This document shows, in pieces, positions 1 to 7,968 of a stretch of 64,000 nucleotides of DNA; the stretch's first letter is position 1; the number at the start of each line of letters is the position of its first letter. The stretch spans positions 36,396-100,395 of the forward strand of contig CAZZIP010000009.1 in NCBI GenBank assembly GCA_964654415.1, read 5' to 3'. This stretch comes from Methylohalobius sp964654415. Lineage in GTDB: Bacteria > Pseudomonadota > Gammaproteobacteria > Methylococcales > Methylothermaceae. The notes under the pieces were generated by a model, which saw only the letters and a list, made by a program, of their open reading frames with translations, did not search any database and was not told the origin of the DNA. The translations under genes were made by a program, and so were the position numbers.

Positions 1-359
1 ACCGAAAAGCCCATCAGTCCGCCGGCGAGATACACATTTTGCCGGCCGCTGAACTCGGGATTAAACCCCAGCCCCAGCTCCAGCATCGCGCTGATTCTGC
101 CGGCGACGTGGACACGGCCGGTAGTGGGGCGGACGGTGCCGGTGATAAGCTTCAGCAGCGTCGATTTACCGGCGCCGTTCTGGCCGATCAGCGCCAGCGC
201 CTCGCCGCGCTGCAAGCTGAAGCTCACCTCGCGTACTGCCCAGAACTCGCGCTTGTGGCGGGAAGGCAAACCGAACCACTCAGCAAAACGATGGAGGTTG
301 CTGGAATAGGCGGCATAGCACTTGCCTACCCCTTCCACGGTCAAAACTGGATCGCTCAC
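1..359 (-). CDS. Polysaccharide ABC exporter, ATP-binding subunit (Wzt-like), 3' end outside window
   Basis: Reading the minus strand from a GTG at 359 gives an ABC ATPase N-terminus with a Walker A motif GQNGAGKST about 60 residues in. Just before it lies the FWAVREVSFSLQRGEAL segment typical of O-antigen/teichoic-acid exporters, and downstream ELGLGFNPEFSGRQNVY resembles the Q-loop region of Wzt/TagH proteins. The gene runs off the left edge, so Walker B and any C-terminal sugar-binding domain are not visible. The GTG overlaps the stop of the permease gene (GTGA), so the two are coupled. Inferred role: ATP hydrolysis to flip a lipid-linked polysaccharide across the inner membrane. Confidence 0.88.
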   Translation of the reverse strand, partial: MSDPVLTVEGVGKCYAAYSSNLHRFAEWFGLPSRHKREFWAVREVSFSLQRGEALALIGQNGAGKSTLLKLITGTVRPTTGRVHVAGRISAMLELGLGFNPEFSGRQNVYLAGGLMGFS

Positions 360-1150
360 AAAGCATCTACTAAGTCAGCGTTGGCGCGCAGGAAAACGAA
401 CAAGGTAAGAGCACACAAGGCTACGGCTACTGCTGCCGGATAGAGGAGGCTGTGCCAATCTGGCAAGTGGTGATAGAGCATGACCTGCTGATAGAAGGCA
501 ACCAAAGGAGCCATCGGATTGGCCTGCGCCAGCCAGCGCAGCTTTTCCGGGATAACGCTGGCCGGATAGACGATAGGGGTAAGCCAAAACCAAATCTGCA
601 AGACGATGCCCAGCACCTGGGAAACATCGCGCGCGAATACGTTGAATATCCCTAAAAGCACCCCCAGGCCAAAGCCAAACAAGGCAATCAACGCCGCTCC
701 CAAAGGCAGGGCCAAAACCGCCGCTTGGGGCAGATGGCCGAACAACAAAAACACCCCAAAGATTGCCAGAAGCAGCAAACCGTGGTTGAGTAGGGCGCTT
801 CCCCCCACGATCACCGGCAAGCAGATGCGGGGGAAGGTGATTTTTTTCATCAGTCTGGCGTATTCGAGGAAGACGCTGCTGCTGCGGTTGACGATCTCGG
901 CAAACAGCCCCCACGCGGCGGTTCCAGCCATCAGGTATACCGGATAGGCGACCTTGCTGTCGCTGCCTGGCAGCTTAGCACCCAGAACTTCTGCCAGAAT
1001 GACGGCAAAGATCGCCGCCTGCGCCAGGGGATTTAAGATGTGCCACAACATCCCCAGGCGCGAGCGCGCATAACGCCTTTTCAGCTCGCTTTTGATCGAG
1101 GCTAAAACGAAGTGGCGGTAGCGCCAAAGTGCAATCAGCATCAGTTTCAC
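356..1150 (-). CDS. Polysaccharide ABC exporter permease (ABC-2, Wzm-like)
   Basis: 264 residues with about six hydrophobic segments and the family N-terminus: a cytoplasmic helix followed by ELKRRYARSRLGMLWHILNP, a hallmark of Wzm/TagG/KpsM-type ABC-2 permeases. The length is normal for the family. It is followed by the Wzt-like ATPase with a 4-base GTGA overlap. A glycosyltransferase is transcribed divergently about 120 bases upstream, which supports export of a surface glycan. The polymer itself cannot be inferred. Confidence 0.88.
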   Translation of the reverse strand: MKLMLIALWRYRHFVLASIKSELKRRYARSRLGMLWHILNPLAQAAIFAVILAEVLGAKLPGSDSKVAYPVYLMAGTAAWGLFAEIVNRSSSVFLEYARLMKKITFPRICLPVIVGGSALLNHGLLLLAIFGVFLLFGHLPQAAVLALPLGAALIALFGFGLGVLLGIFNVFARDVSQVLGIVLQIWFWLTPIVYPASVIPEKLRWLAQANPMAPLVAFYQQVMLYHHLPDWHSLLYPAAVAVALCALTLFVFLRANADLVDAL

Positions 1151-1270
1151 GGGTTTCCATCTTTTTATTTCAGTTTGAAAAATTCTGCCATTGTCGAAGC
1201 TTGGTGTAAACCAAAAGCGGGCTTATCATCGATGGCAGCACCGACTGCCGCCGAAGAGCCGATAGAGTCT

Positions 1271-2446
1271 ATGAACCTTAACGTTTTATTGGGCCTTGAA
1301 TCCTTAAGCCCGCCGCGCACCGGGATTGGGCGCTACACCGCCGCACTCCTTAAGGAATATCTGGCGTTGCCGGAGAAAATCCAAGTCTTAGGCCTCAAGC
1401 ACGGCGCCTTGATCGACCAGCCCGAAGCGCTGCTTCAGCTGGCGGACGAACAGGTGCCAGCGCAGGACTGGCGCGGCTCTCCCTTACGGCGTGCCTTGAG
1501 CTGGGTGCCCGGGATCCGCACCGCCTGGTATATCGTGCGCAAGCACCGCGGGCAGAGGGCACTGCGGCACTTATCCAAAGGCGCCTTGTACCACGAACCC
1601 AACTACGTCGCCCCACCGCTGGAATGCCCGCTGGTGGTCACGGTCCACGACCTTTCCCATCTGCGCTTTCCCCAGTATCATCCCGCTGCCCGGGTGCGCT
1701 GGCTGGAACGGTTTCTGCCGGATACCATAGCGCGCGCCTGCAAGGTCATTACCGCCTCGGAGTTCTCGCGCCAGGAGATCCTCGAGCTTTTGGGCCTTCC
1801 TCCGGCCAAAGTAAAAGTCATCCCCTTAGGGCTGGATGCCCGCTTTCACTCCCAGGAAGCGACTGCCCTCCAAGATGCGCTAAGGCGCTACGGCCTTAAG
1901 CCCCAAGAGTACATCGCCGCGGTAGGGACCTTGGAGCCGCGCAAGAACCTGTTGCGGCTGCTCGAGGCGTATGCTGCCTTGCCCGCGCGCCTGCGCCGGC
2001 GTTTTCCTTTGGTGTTGGCCGGCCCCAAAGGCTGGCAGACTGAGGCGCTGTGGCCGAGGTTGGAGCCGCTTGTGCGGCGCGGTGAGGTGCGCTGGCTGGG
2101 TTACGTCGAAGAAGCTGATCTTCCCAAGCTGTACGCCGGGGCGGCGGTCTTTGCCTATCTCTCTCTTTATGAAGGATTTGGGCTGCCGGTGCTGGAAGCG
2201 ATGGGGTGCGGCGCGCCGGTGCTGACTTCGCAGGCTTCGGCCATGGCCTCTTGGGCCGGCGACGCCGTAGCCTTGGTCGATCCGCTGGACGTTGAGGCGA
2301 TCCGCCAAGCTTTGGCGCGCTTGTTGGAAGATCGCCTTTGGGCTAGGTCGTTGGGCGCGCGCGGTCAAGCCATGGCCAAGCAATTTTCCTGGACCCGCTG
2401 TGCCAGCGAAACTTTGGCGGTGTATCTTGAGGCAGCCGATGCTTAG
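1271..2446 (+). CDS. GT4-family glycosyltransferase
   Basis: 391 residues with a GT-B fold pattern: N-terminal SPPRTGIGRYTAALLKEYL (acceptor side), then AVGTLEPRKNLLRLLEAY and LVLAGPKGW at the interdomain region. The nucleotide-sugar site is YLSLYEGFGLPVLEAMGCG, whose EGFGLPVLE is the GT4 EX7E-type motif. The frame is open back to 1112, but that overlaps the divergent permease gene and encodes unconserved residues. ATG 1271 (MNLNVLLGLE) fits the family start. It resembles mannosyltransferases of lipopolysaccharide or exopolysaccharide clusters; the sugar and acceptor are not determined. Confidence 0.85.
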   Translation: MNLNVLLGLESLSPPRTGIGRYTAALLKEYLALPEKIQVLGLKHGALIDQPEALLQLADEQVPAQDWRGSPLRRALSWVPGIRTAWYIVRKHRGQRALRHLSKGALYHEPNYVAPPLECPLVVTVHDLSHLRFPQYHPAARVRWLERFLPDTIARACKVITASEFSRQEILELLGLPPAKVKVIPLGLDARFHSQEATALQDALRRYGLKPQEYIAAVGTLEPRKNLLRLLEAYAALPARLRRRFPLVLAGPKGWQTEALWPRLEPLVRRGEVRWLGYVEEADLPKLYAGAAVFAYLSLYEGFGLPVLEAMGCGAPVLTSQASAMASWAGDAVALVDPLDVEAIRQALARLLEDRLWARSLGARGQAMAKQFSWTRCASETLAVYLEAADA

Positions 2447-2614
2447 ATTTGCCCACAACTCCGACTGATCTTTATTTGTGCAGTGCCAAGGGAGGCTGGA
2501 GGCTGTGCTGCTGGCACCTCTCCTTCGTCAAAGAAGTAAAGGTTTCTGAACTTATGCAGTCTGCCACGGTTGGCTGTCTATACTCTACCTAAGGAATGGC
2601 TTGTTGGTGGAAAA

Positions 2615-3163
2615 ATGAAATTGCTGTTTTGTCTTTTTTTGGTGATGTTGATGCCCTTGCCAGCACAAGCCGGCGATCCTGCAGCTGAGTTGTTTGCTTC
2701 CGCCAGCCAAGGACGGATCTCGCAACTCCAATCGATCCTGGCGCAGGGGGTGGACGTCGATGCAAGGACTGCCACTGGTCGCACTGCGCTGATGGGAGCG
2801 GCTTTCTTCGGCAATGAGCGCTGCGTGCGCTTGCTTTTGAGCTATGGCGCTGACGTCAATGCCGCCGACAACCGCGGTATCACTCCGCTGATGGATGCGG
2901 TCATGGGTGGCTGGACTGAAGTGGTCGAGCTATTGTTGGCAGCCGGTGCCGATGTCAACGCCCAAGACAAAGCAGGTCAGTCGGTTCTGGACAAAGCCAA
3001 ACAAACCGGCAACCCGGAAATTCTCAAACTGCTGACACCAACCGTAGGCCAGCCATCGCAGTCCTCCCAGAATCCGCCCCAGGCCGATGGAGCTCCTGCC
3101 GACTCCGAAGGCAAGAGCGAACCGGAACCGGCTAAGGCAGAAGACCCTGCGCCATCCCCTTGA
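2615..3163 (+). CDS. Exported ankyrin-repeat protein
   Basis: 182 residues. It has a clear signal peptide (MKLLFCLFLVMLMPLPAQAG, cleavage after AQA) and then about three to four ankyrin repeats, best seen as TGRTALMGAAFFGNERCVRL, ADNRGITPLMDAVMGGWTEV and AGQSVLDKAKQTGNPEILKL. The tail is rich in Pro, Glu, Ala and Ser and probably disordered. The frame opens at a TTG at 2570, but ATG 2615 gives an intact signal peptide and has a GGTGG-type ribosome site. Probably periplasmic and involved in protein binding; the partner is unknown. Confidence 0.75.
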   Translation: MKLLFCLFLVMLMPLPAQAGDPAAELFASASQGRISQLQSILAQGVDVDARTATGRTALMGAAFFGNERCVRLLLSYGADVNAADNRGITPLMDAVMGGWTEVVELLLAAGADVNAQDKAGQSVLDKAKQTGNPEILKLLTPTVGQPSQSSQNPPQADGAPADSEGKSEPEPAKAEDPAPSP

Positions 3164-3260
3164 AGGCGTGGCAGTTTGGATCCATCAGACCAGGTCCTCG
3201 CCTAGAGTAGGCTAGGATCAAAAAGAAGAAAAAATCCTCCTCTTCCAGTACCATATTGGC

Positions 3261-4625
3261 ATGCGTATTCATATTCTTGGCATCTGCGGCACTTTTATGG
3301 GGGGGCTGGCAATCCTCGCCCGCGAATTGGGATTTGAGGTTACCGGTTCTGACCGGGATGTCTATCCTCCCATGAGCACTCAGCTGGAGGCACTCGGTAT
3401 CCAGCTCAATCATTACTCTCCTGCCAATCTTGACCCAGCCCCCGACGTTGTGATCATCGGTAATGCGCTGTCACGGGGCAACCCGGAAGTGGAAGCAGTG
3501 CTGGAGTGCGGCTTGCCTTATACTTCCGGCCCGCAGTGGCTCTTCGAGGCAGTCCTCAAAAGTCGTTGGGTGCTTGCAGTCGCCGGTACTCACGGCAAAA
3601 CCACCACTTCCTCCATGCTCGCCTGGATTTTGGAGAGCGCAGGAAAAAATCCTGGGTTTCTGATCGGCGGGATTCCCCAAAATTTCGCCCGATCTGCCAG
3701 GCTTGGGGATTCCCCTTTTTTCGTAGTGGAAGCGGACGAGTACGATACGGCCTTTTTCGACAAGCGTTCCAAGTTCGTTCACTATCGCCCGCGCACCGCC
3801 ATCCTCAATAACCTGGAATTCGATCATGCCGATATTTTCCCAAACATTGCCGCCATTCAGGTTCAGTTCCACCACTTGGTGCGTACTGTGCCAGGCAACG
3901 GTCGTCTGATCGTCTCAGCCGGGGACTGCAATTTACAGACAGTGCTTGCGCAGGGATGTTGGACGCCGGTCGAGCGTTTCGGGGTGGAGAACGCGCTAGC
4001 CGATTGGAATGCGCGCTTGCTCTCCGAAGACGGTGGCCGGTTTGAAGTTTTCCACGCAGGCAAACCGATTGCTGTGGTTTCCTGGACGCTCAGCGGGTGC
4101 CACAATGTGGCCAATGCGTTGGCCGCCATCGCCGCCGCCAGCCATGCCGGCGTTGACCCTAAGCTGGCGTGTTGTGCTTTGGAGGGCTTTAAAGGAGTCA
4201 AGCGGCGGCTGGAGCTGCGTGGTGTAGCGGCGGGTGTTTCGGTTTATGACGATTTCGCTCATCACCCCACTGCGATTGCTGCCACCCTTAAAGGGATGCG
4301 TGCGCGGATCAAGGATCAGCGCTTAATCGCCATTGTAGAACCTCGCTCCAACACCATGCGCATGGGGGTTCATGCCACCAGTTTGGCGCAGTCCCTGATT
4401 GATGCCGACTTGGCTTTCATTTACGCCCCACCCGATCTGGACTGGGATGCTAAGGCCTTGATGTCCGATTGTCCGTCCCTTCGGGTTTTCCACACTCTGG
4501 AAGACCTCCTCGCTGAATTGATAGTGATCGCTCAACCCGGCGACCATTGGGTATTCATGAGCAATGGCAGTTTCGGCAACATCCACGCCCTTGCTCTGGA
4601 GAAGCTGGACAGACACCAGAGTTGA
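3261..4625 (+). CDS. mpl: UDP-N-acetylmuramate:L-alanyl-gamma-D-glutamyl-meso-diaminopimelate ligase
   Basis: 454 residues, the usual Mpl length (E. coli about 457). It begins MRIHILGICGTFMGGLA (Mur ligase Rossmann domain), has the ATP loop AGTHGKTTTSSML at residues 108-120, then VVEADEYDTAFFDKRSKF and NNLEFDHADIF, which distinguish Mpl from MurC. The C-terminal domain has DDFAHHPTAI. Mpl re-attaches the recycled murein tripeptide to UDP-MurNAc in the cytoplasm. nagZ, another murein-recycling gene, lies about 15 kb away in this window. A parS site follows immediately downstream. Confidence 0.95.
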   Translation: MRIHILGICGTFMGGLAILARELGFEVTGSDRDVYPPMSTQLEALGIQLNHYSPANLDPAPDVVIIGNALSRGNPEVEAVLECGLPYTSGPQWLFEAVLKSRWVLAVAGTHGKTTTSSMLAWILESAGKNPGFLIGGIPQNFARSARLGDSPFFVVEADEYDTAFFDKRSKFVHYRPRTAILNNLEFDHADIFPNIAAIQVQFHHLVRTVPGNGRLIVSAGDCNLQTVLAQGCWTPVERFGVENALADWNARLLSEDGGRFEVFHAGKPIAVVSWTLSGCHNVANALAAIAAASHAGVDPKLACCALEGFKGVKRRLELRGVAAGVSVYDDFAHHPTAIAATLKGMRARIKDQRLIAIVEPRSNTMRMGVHATSLAQSLIDADLAFIYAPPDLDWDAKALMSDCPSLRVFHTLEDLLAELIVIAQPGDHWVFMSNGSFGNIHALALEKLDRHQS

Positions 4626-4632
4626 ATTTCGA

Positions 4633-4648
4633 TGTTCCACGTGAAACA
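4633..4648. other. parS: parS chromosome-partition site
   Basis: The 16 bases TGTTCCACGTGAAACA match the bacterial parS consensus TGTTNCACGTGAAACA at every fixed position and equal the Bacillus subtilis consensus. Flanking bases extend it to a 22-base imperfect palindrome, 4630-4651. It lies 8 bases after the mpl stop, in intergenic DNA. ParB (Spo0J) loads on such sites, which usually cluster near the replication origin. No parAB, dnaA or gidA gene is in the window. By inference this locus lies in the origin-proximal part of the chromosome. Confidence 0.85.
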
Positions 4649-4699
4649 TCGAATGTCACACAGAAAGCAGCAAGGCTATGATAACTTACTGGCCTTTTG

Positions 4700-5317
4700 A
4701 TGCGGATCAATTCTAGATCAGTGCTTATGGAGAGCCTCGGCTTGAATGCTAGCTACTTGCTTTTTTCACCCTATCGCTGGAAAAAGTGGAGGTGGGTTCT
4801 GCTCCTGCTTGGGCTGTCGATGGGTGTCTGCGCCTGGGCTGGTGCGCAGGACTGCCAGGCTGCAGGCTGGTTGGAGTGGGTCGTGCTCGAACCATGGGGG
4901 ATCAAGCTTAAAGGAAAGTTGGATACCGGCGCCAAGACCTCTTCCCTTCATGCTGTCGATATCGAATATTTCCAGCGCGATGGGAAAGAATGGGTGCGCT
5001 TTAAAACCTTCGATCCGCGTCGCAAGACCAAACCGGTGATCGTCGAGCGGCCATTGCTTCGAGACGTGCGCATCAAGCGTCACACCGCGCCCTATCAGGA
5101 GCGGCCGGTAGTGGCGTTGGACGTGTGTCTTGGGGATAGACTGATCACCGCTGAATTCAGCCTGATCGACCGAGGGCGCTTCAATTATCCGGTGCTTCTG
5201 GGCCGAAGCCTTCTGAAGCAAGAACGGATTTTGGTCGATGCCACGACAACCTATACTTTCGACACCAGTCCCAAACGATGTAAGCGCCTGGTCGAATCGA
5301 GCTTAAGGTCCCAATAG
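4700..5317 (+). CDS. Retropepsin-like aspartic protease family protein (RimB/'ATP-dependent zinc protease', PF05618)
   Basis: About 205 residues with an N-terminal membrane anchor or signal (WRWVLLLLGLSMGVCAWAGA), then the core LEPWGIKLKGKLDTGAKTSS. The DTGAKTS motif is the aspartic-protease-like signature, and the distal NYPVLLGRSLL is typical of the family. The start is uncertain: ATG 4700 and ATG 4727 are both possible and neither has a strong ribosome site. The next two genes, a membrane transglutaminase-like protein and a RimK-like ligase, recur beside this family in gammaproteobacteria. Presumed to act at the periplasmic face; the substrate is not established. Confidence 0.8.
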   Translation: MRINSRSVLMESLGLNASYLLFSPYRWKKWRWVLLLLGLSMGVCAWAGAQDCQAAGWLEWVVLEPWGIKLKGKLDTGAKTSSLHAVDIEYFQRDGKEWVRFKTFDPRRKTKPVIVERPLLRDVRIKRHTAPYQERPVVALDVCLGDRLITAEFSLIDRGRFNYPVLLGRSLLKQERILVDATTTYTFDTSPKRCKRLVESSLRSQ

Positions 5318-5349
5318 CGTTTATATAGTCCTAATTTCAAGGAATTGGT

Positions 5350-6906
5350 TTGAAAAACCTGCATCTTAAGCTTTTGGCCTTGGCTTTGGTGGTCTTTGCT
5401 CTGGTGTTGGGTGGTTACAAAGTCATCCGGCTGGGGCTACCGCTGTTACCCTCCGAGGAGATAGAAGTCTGGAGCGTGGAAGCCAGGTTGTTCTTTAAGG
5501 CGAAAGGCAAGCCGGTCAAGGTCCGCTTTGCCCTGCCCAAGGCACCGCCTGGGTTTTTGATCCTCGACGAGGACTTTGTCTCCGGTCGTTATGGGTTGAC
5601 TATTCACGAAGAGAAAGGCAATCGCTTTGCCGAATGGGTAGTCCGCAGGGCCAAAGGGGAACAAACGCTTTATTATCACTTGCAGTTGACGCGCGCTCCT
5701 GCAGCGGAGACCCCGGGCGAGGTTGCCAAGCAAAAAACCAAGCGCGCTCTTCCTGCTGCTCCAGTTGTGCCCGAATACTCGCCCGACATCGCCCCCGCGG
5801 TCACGGCGCTGTTGGATGAGGTGCGCCAGAAATCGGCCGATACCCTCACTTTTACCCGCGAGCTGCTGTTGCGTCTGAACGCCGCTTCGCCAGACGCCAA
5901 CGTCCAGATCCTGCTGCGCGACGTCAAGACGCCGCAGGAAAAAATGGAACGAATCCGCCAGCTGCTTGCCGGGGCGCGGATTCCCTCGCGTCCTGTTCAG
6001 GTGTTGATCTTGCATGAAAAAATACGTCACGGGGAATTACTGCCGTGGCTGCAGGTACATAACGGTGAGGAGTGGGTGACGTTCGATCCGGAGAGCGGGG
6101 ACAGCGGAATTCCTGAAAATGCGTTGGTTTGGGCGGTTGGCAGCGAGCCGGTGGCGGTTATCGAAGGGGGGAACAGCATAAAACTCGAGCTTGCGGTCAG
6201 CCGCCATACCCAAGAGGCGGTCCGAGTCGCAGAACAGCGCGCCCGCAAACTGAATTCCGACATCATGGAATTCTCCTTGTTCAGCCTGCCGATTCAGACT
6301 CAGCACGTTTATCGGGTGCTACTCATGATCCCGCTGGGGGCTTTATTGATCGTGTGTCTGCGCAACGTAGTCGGGATCAAAACCTTTGGCACCTTCATGC
6401 CGATTCTCATCGCCTTAGCATTCCGCGAAACCGAACTGCTTTGGGGGGTGTTGCTGTTCTCTTTGGTCGTAGCGCTGGGGCTTAGCTGCCGGTTTTATTT
6501 AGAATATCTGCAATTGCTCCTGGTGCCCAGGCTGGCTTCGGTCTTGATCATCGTCATCATCTTGATGGTCCTGATCAGCCTCTTGAGTCACAAGCTGGGG
6601 CTGGAGCGCGGCCTTTCAGTAGCGCTTTTCCCGATGGTCATCTTAACCATGACGGTCGAACGCATGGCCCTCTTGTGGGAGGAACACGGAGCGGCAGAAG
6701 CCCTCAAGCAAGGCATTGGGAGTCTGACAGTCGCGGTGTTGGCGTTTCTGCTGATGAAAAACGATGTGCTCCAACATTTGGTATTCGTGTTCCCGGAATC
6801 GCTGCTGATCATCCTGGCCCTGACTTTGCTCTTGGGCCGTTATACCGGCTATCGCTTGACCGAGCTGTGGCGGTTCCGGGCTTTTCTTCTCCAGGAACCG
6901 AAGTGA
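5350..6906 (+). CDS. Inactive transglutaminase-like protein fused to seven-TM domain
   Basis: 518 residues: one N-terminal TM helix, a periplasmic region of about 300 residues with a transglutaminase-like fold (PSRPVQVLILHEKI, GEEWVTFDPESG), and then a C-terminal block of about seven TM helices beginning VYRVLLMIPLGALLIVCLRN and ending with the cytoplasmic YTGYRLTELWRFRAF. This is the 'inactive transglutaminase fused to 7TM' architecture. I see no clear Cys-His-Asp triad. The start is TTG at 5350, supported by AAGGA 7-11 bases upstream. The end overlaps the RimK-like gene by GTGA. Probably a membrane partner of the flanking proteins. Confidence 0.88.
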   Translation: MKNLHLKLLALALVVFALVLGGYKVIRLGLPLLPSEEIEVWSVEARLFFKAKGKPVKVRFALPKAPPGFLILDEDFVSGRYGLTIHEEKGNRFAEWVVRRAKGEQTLYYHLQLTRAPAAETPGEVAKQKTKRALPAAPVVPEYSPDIAPAVTALLDEVRQKSADTLTFTRELLLRLNAASPDANVQILLRDVKTPQEKMERIRQLLAGARIPSRPVQVLILHEKIRHGELLPWLQVHNGEEWVTFDPESGDSGIPENALVWAVGSEPVAVIEGGNSIKLELAVSRHTQEAVRVAEQRARKLNSDIMEFSLFSLPIQTQHVYRVLLMIPLGALLIVCLRNVVGIKTFGTFMPILIALAFRETELLWGVLLFSLVVALGLSCRFYLEYLQLLLVPRLASVLIIVIILMVLISLLSHKLGLERGLSVALFPMVILTMTVERMALLWEEHGAAEALKQGIGSLTVAVLAFLLMKNDVLQHLVFVFPESLLIILALTLLLGRYTGYRLTELWRFRAFLLQEPK

Positions 6907-7886
6907 TTGTTACGCAGCTGAACCGCCGGCTTCCCTGGCGCCGCCTTCACGCGCTGGGCATCTTGGGCATGAATCGGCGCAATGCCGATTACATCATGCG
7001 TTATAACCCAAGGCGCTTGTACCCCCTGGTGGACGACAAGCTCAAGACCAAACGGTTGGCGCTGGCCGCCGGCGTGCCTGTTCCTGAGTTGTATGGAGTG
7101 GTGGAAATCCAGCGCCAGATTCCTGCCCTTCACGAGCAGCTGAAGCGCTATCCTCAAGGCTTTGTGGTCAAGCCCACGCACGGCAGCGGCGGCGAGGGGA
7201 TTTTGGTGATCACCGGATGCGTCCGCGGCGGCTACCGCAAAAGCAGCGGCGCTTTGATCAGCGCAGAGGAATTTGAGTTCCACATTTCCAATATCCTTAG
7301 CGGGCTCTATAGCCTTGGCGGTTTGCCGGACAGCGCGCTGATCGAACGCCGCATCGATTTCGACCCGGTGTTCCAGAACGTTAGCTACCAAGGCGTCCCC
7401 GACATTCGTACCATTGTTTTCCGCGGGGTTCCAGTCATGGCGATGATCAGGCTGCCTACCCGGCTCTCGGACGGCAGGGCCAACCTGCATCAGGGAGCAG
7501 TCGGGGTGGGCATTGACCTCGTCAGCGGTCGTACCCTGATGGGCACCTGGAAAGAGACCTTGCTCGAACAGCATCCGGACACTGGAGGAAAGATCGTAGA
7601 GCTGGTGATTCCCCACTGGGAGACCATCCTGCGTTTGAGTTCCGCATGCGCCGATCTGGTGGGACTGGGCTACATCGGTGTGGACGTGGTGTTGGACCGC
7701 GATCTTGGTCCGCTCATGCTGGAGATGAACGCCCGCCCGGGGCTAGCCATTCAGATCGCCAATCGGGCCGGGCTTTTCCAGCGCCTCAAAAAAATCGAGG
7801 CCATGGCTGAGATTCCATCTTCCCTAGAAGACAGGATCGCTCTCGCCAAAGACCTGGCTGAATCGCACAAAATTTTTGGAATATAA
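6903..7886 (+). CDS. Alpha-L-glutamate ligase-like (RimK-related) ATP-grasp protein
   Basis: 327 residues starting at GTG 6903, coupled by GTGA to the membrane gene; the frame is open further upstream only as a shadow. The ATP-grasp fold shows FVVKPTHGSGGEGILVI (ATP loop), an IERRIDFDPVF strand, YIGVDVVLDRDLGPLMLEMN (metal-binding Glu/Asn) and NARPGLAIQIANRAGL. It belongs to the RimK-related E-ligase family found beside transglutaminase-like membrane proteins. By analogy it forms an amide with an amino acid; the substrate is unknown. It is the last gene of a three-gene operon. Confidence 0.88.
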   Translation: MIVTQLNRRLPWRRLHALGILGMNRRNADYIMRYNPRRLYPLVDDKLKTKRLALAAGVPVPELYGVVEIQRQIPALHEQLKRYPQGFVVKPTHGSGGEGILVITGCVRGGYRKSSGALISAEEFEFHISNILSGLYSLGGLPDSALIERRIDFDPVFQNVSYQGVPDIRTIVFRGVPVMAMIRLPTRLSDGRANLHQGAVGVGIDLVSGRTLMGTWKETLLEQHPDTGGKIVELVIPHWETILRLSSACADLVGLGYIGVDVVLDRDLGPLMLEMNARPGLAIQIANRAGLFQRLKKIEAMAEIPSSLEDRIALAKDLAESHKIFGI

Positions 7887-7902
7887 AAATGAAAACTTAT
7901 TC

Positions 7903-7931
7903 TTTTTTGTTATTTAAGGGTTTTTTATACT
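7903..7931 (+). promoter_or_regulatory. Possible promoter before cysJI
   Basis: An AT-rich stretch separates the RimK-like gene from cysJ. TATACT at 7926-7931 is a good -10 hexamer, but the -35 position is only a T-run (7903-7908). The site is about 38 bases ahead of the cysJ ATG, a sensible leader length. The weak -35 would fit an activated promoter such as one controlled by CysB; no CysB site could be recognised by eye. Confidence 0.35.
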
Positions 7932-7968
7932 TTGCCTGCCGATGGGTCCAGCTTGAGAGAACGCGCGC

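Noticed and set aside
39..443. Plus-strand frame at the left edge
   Set aside because: Antisense to the Wzt-like ATPase and Wzm-like permease, which have clear motifs on the minus strand.
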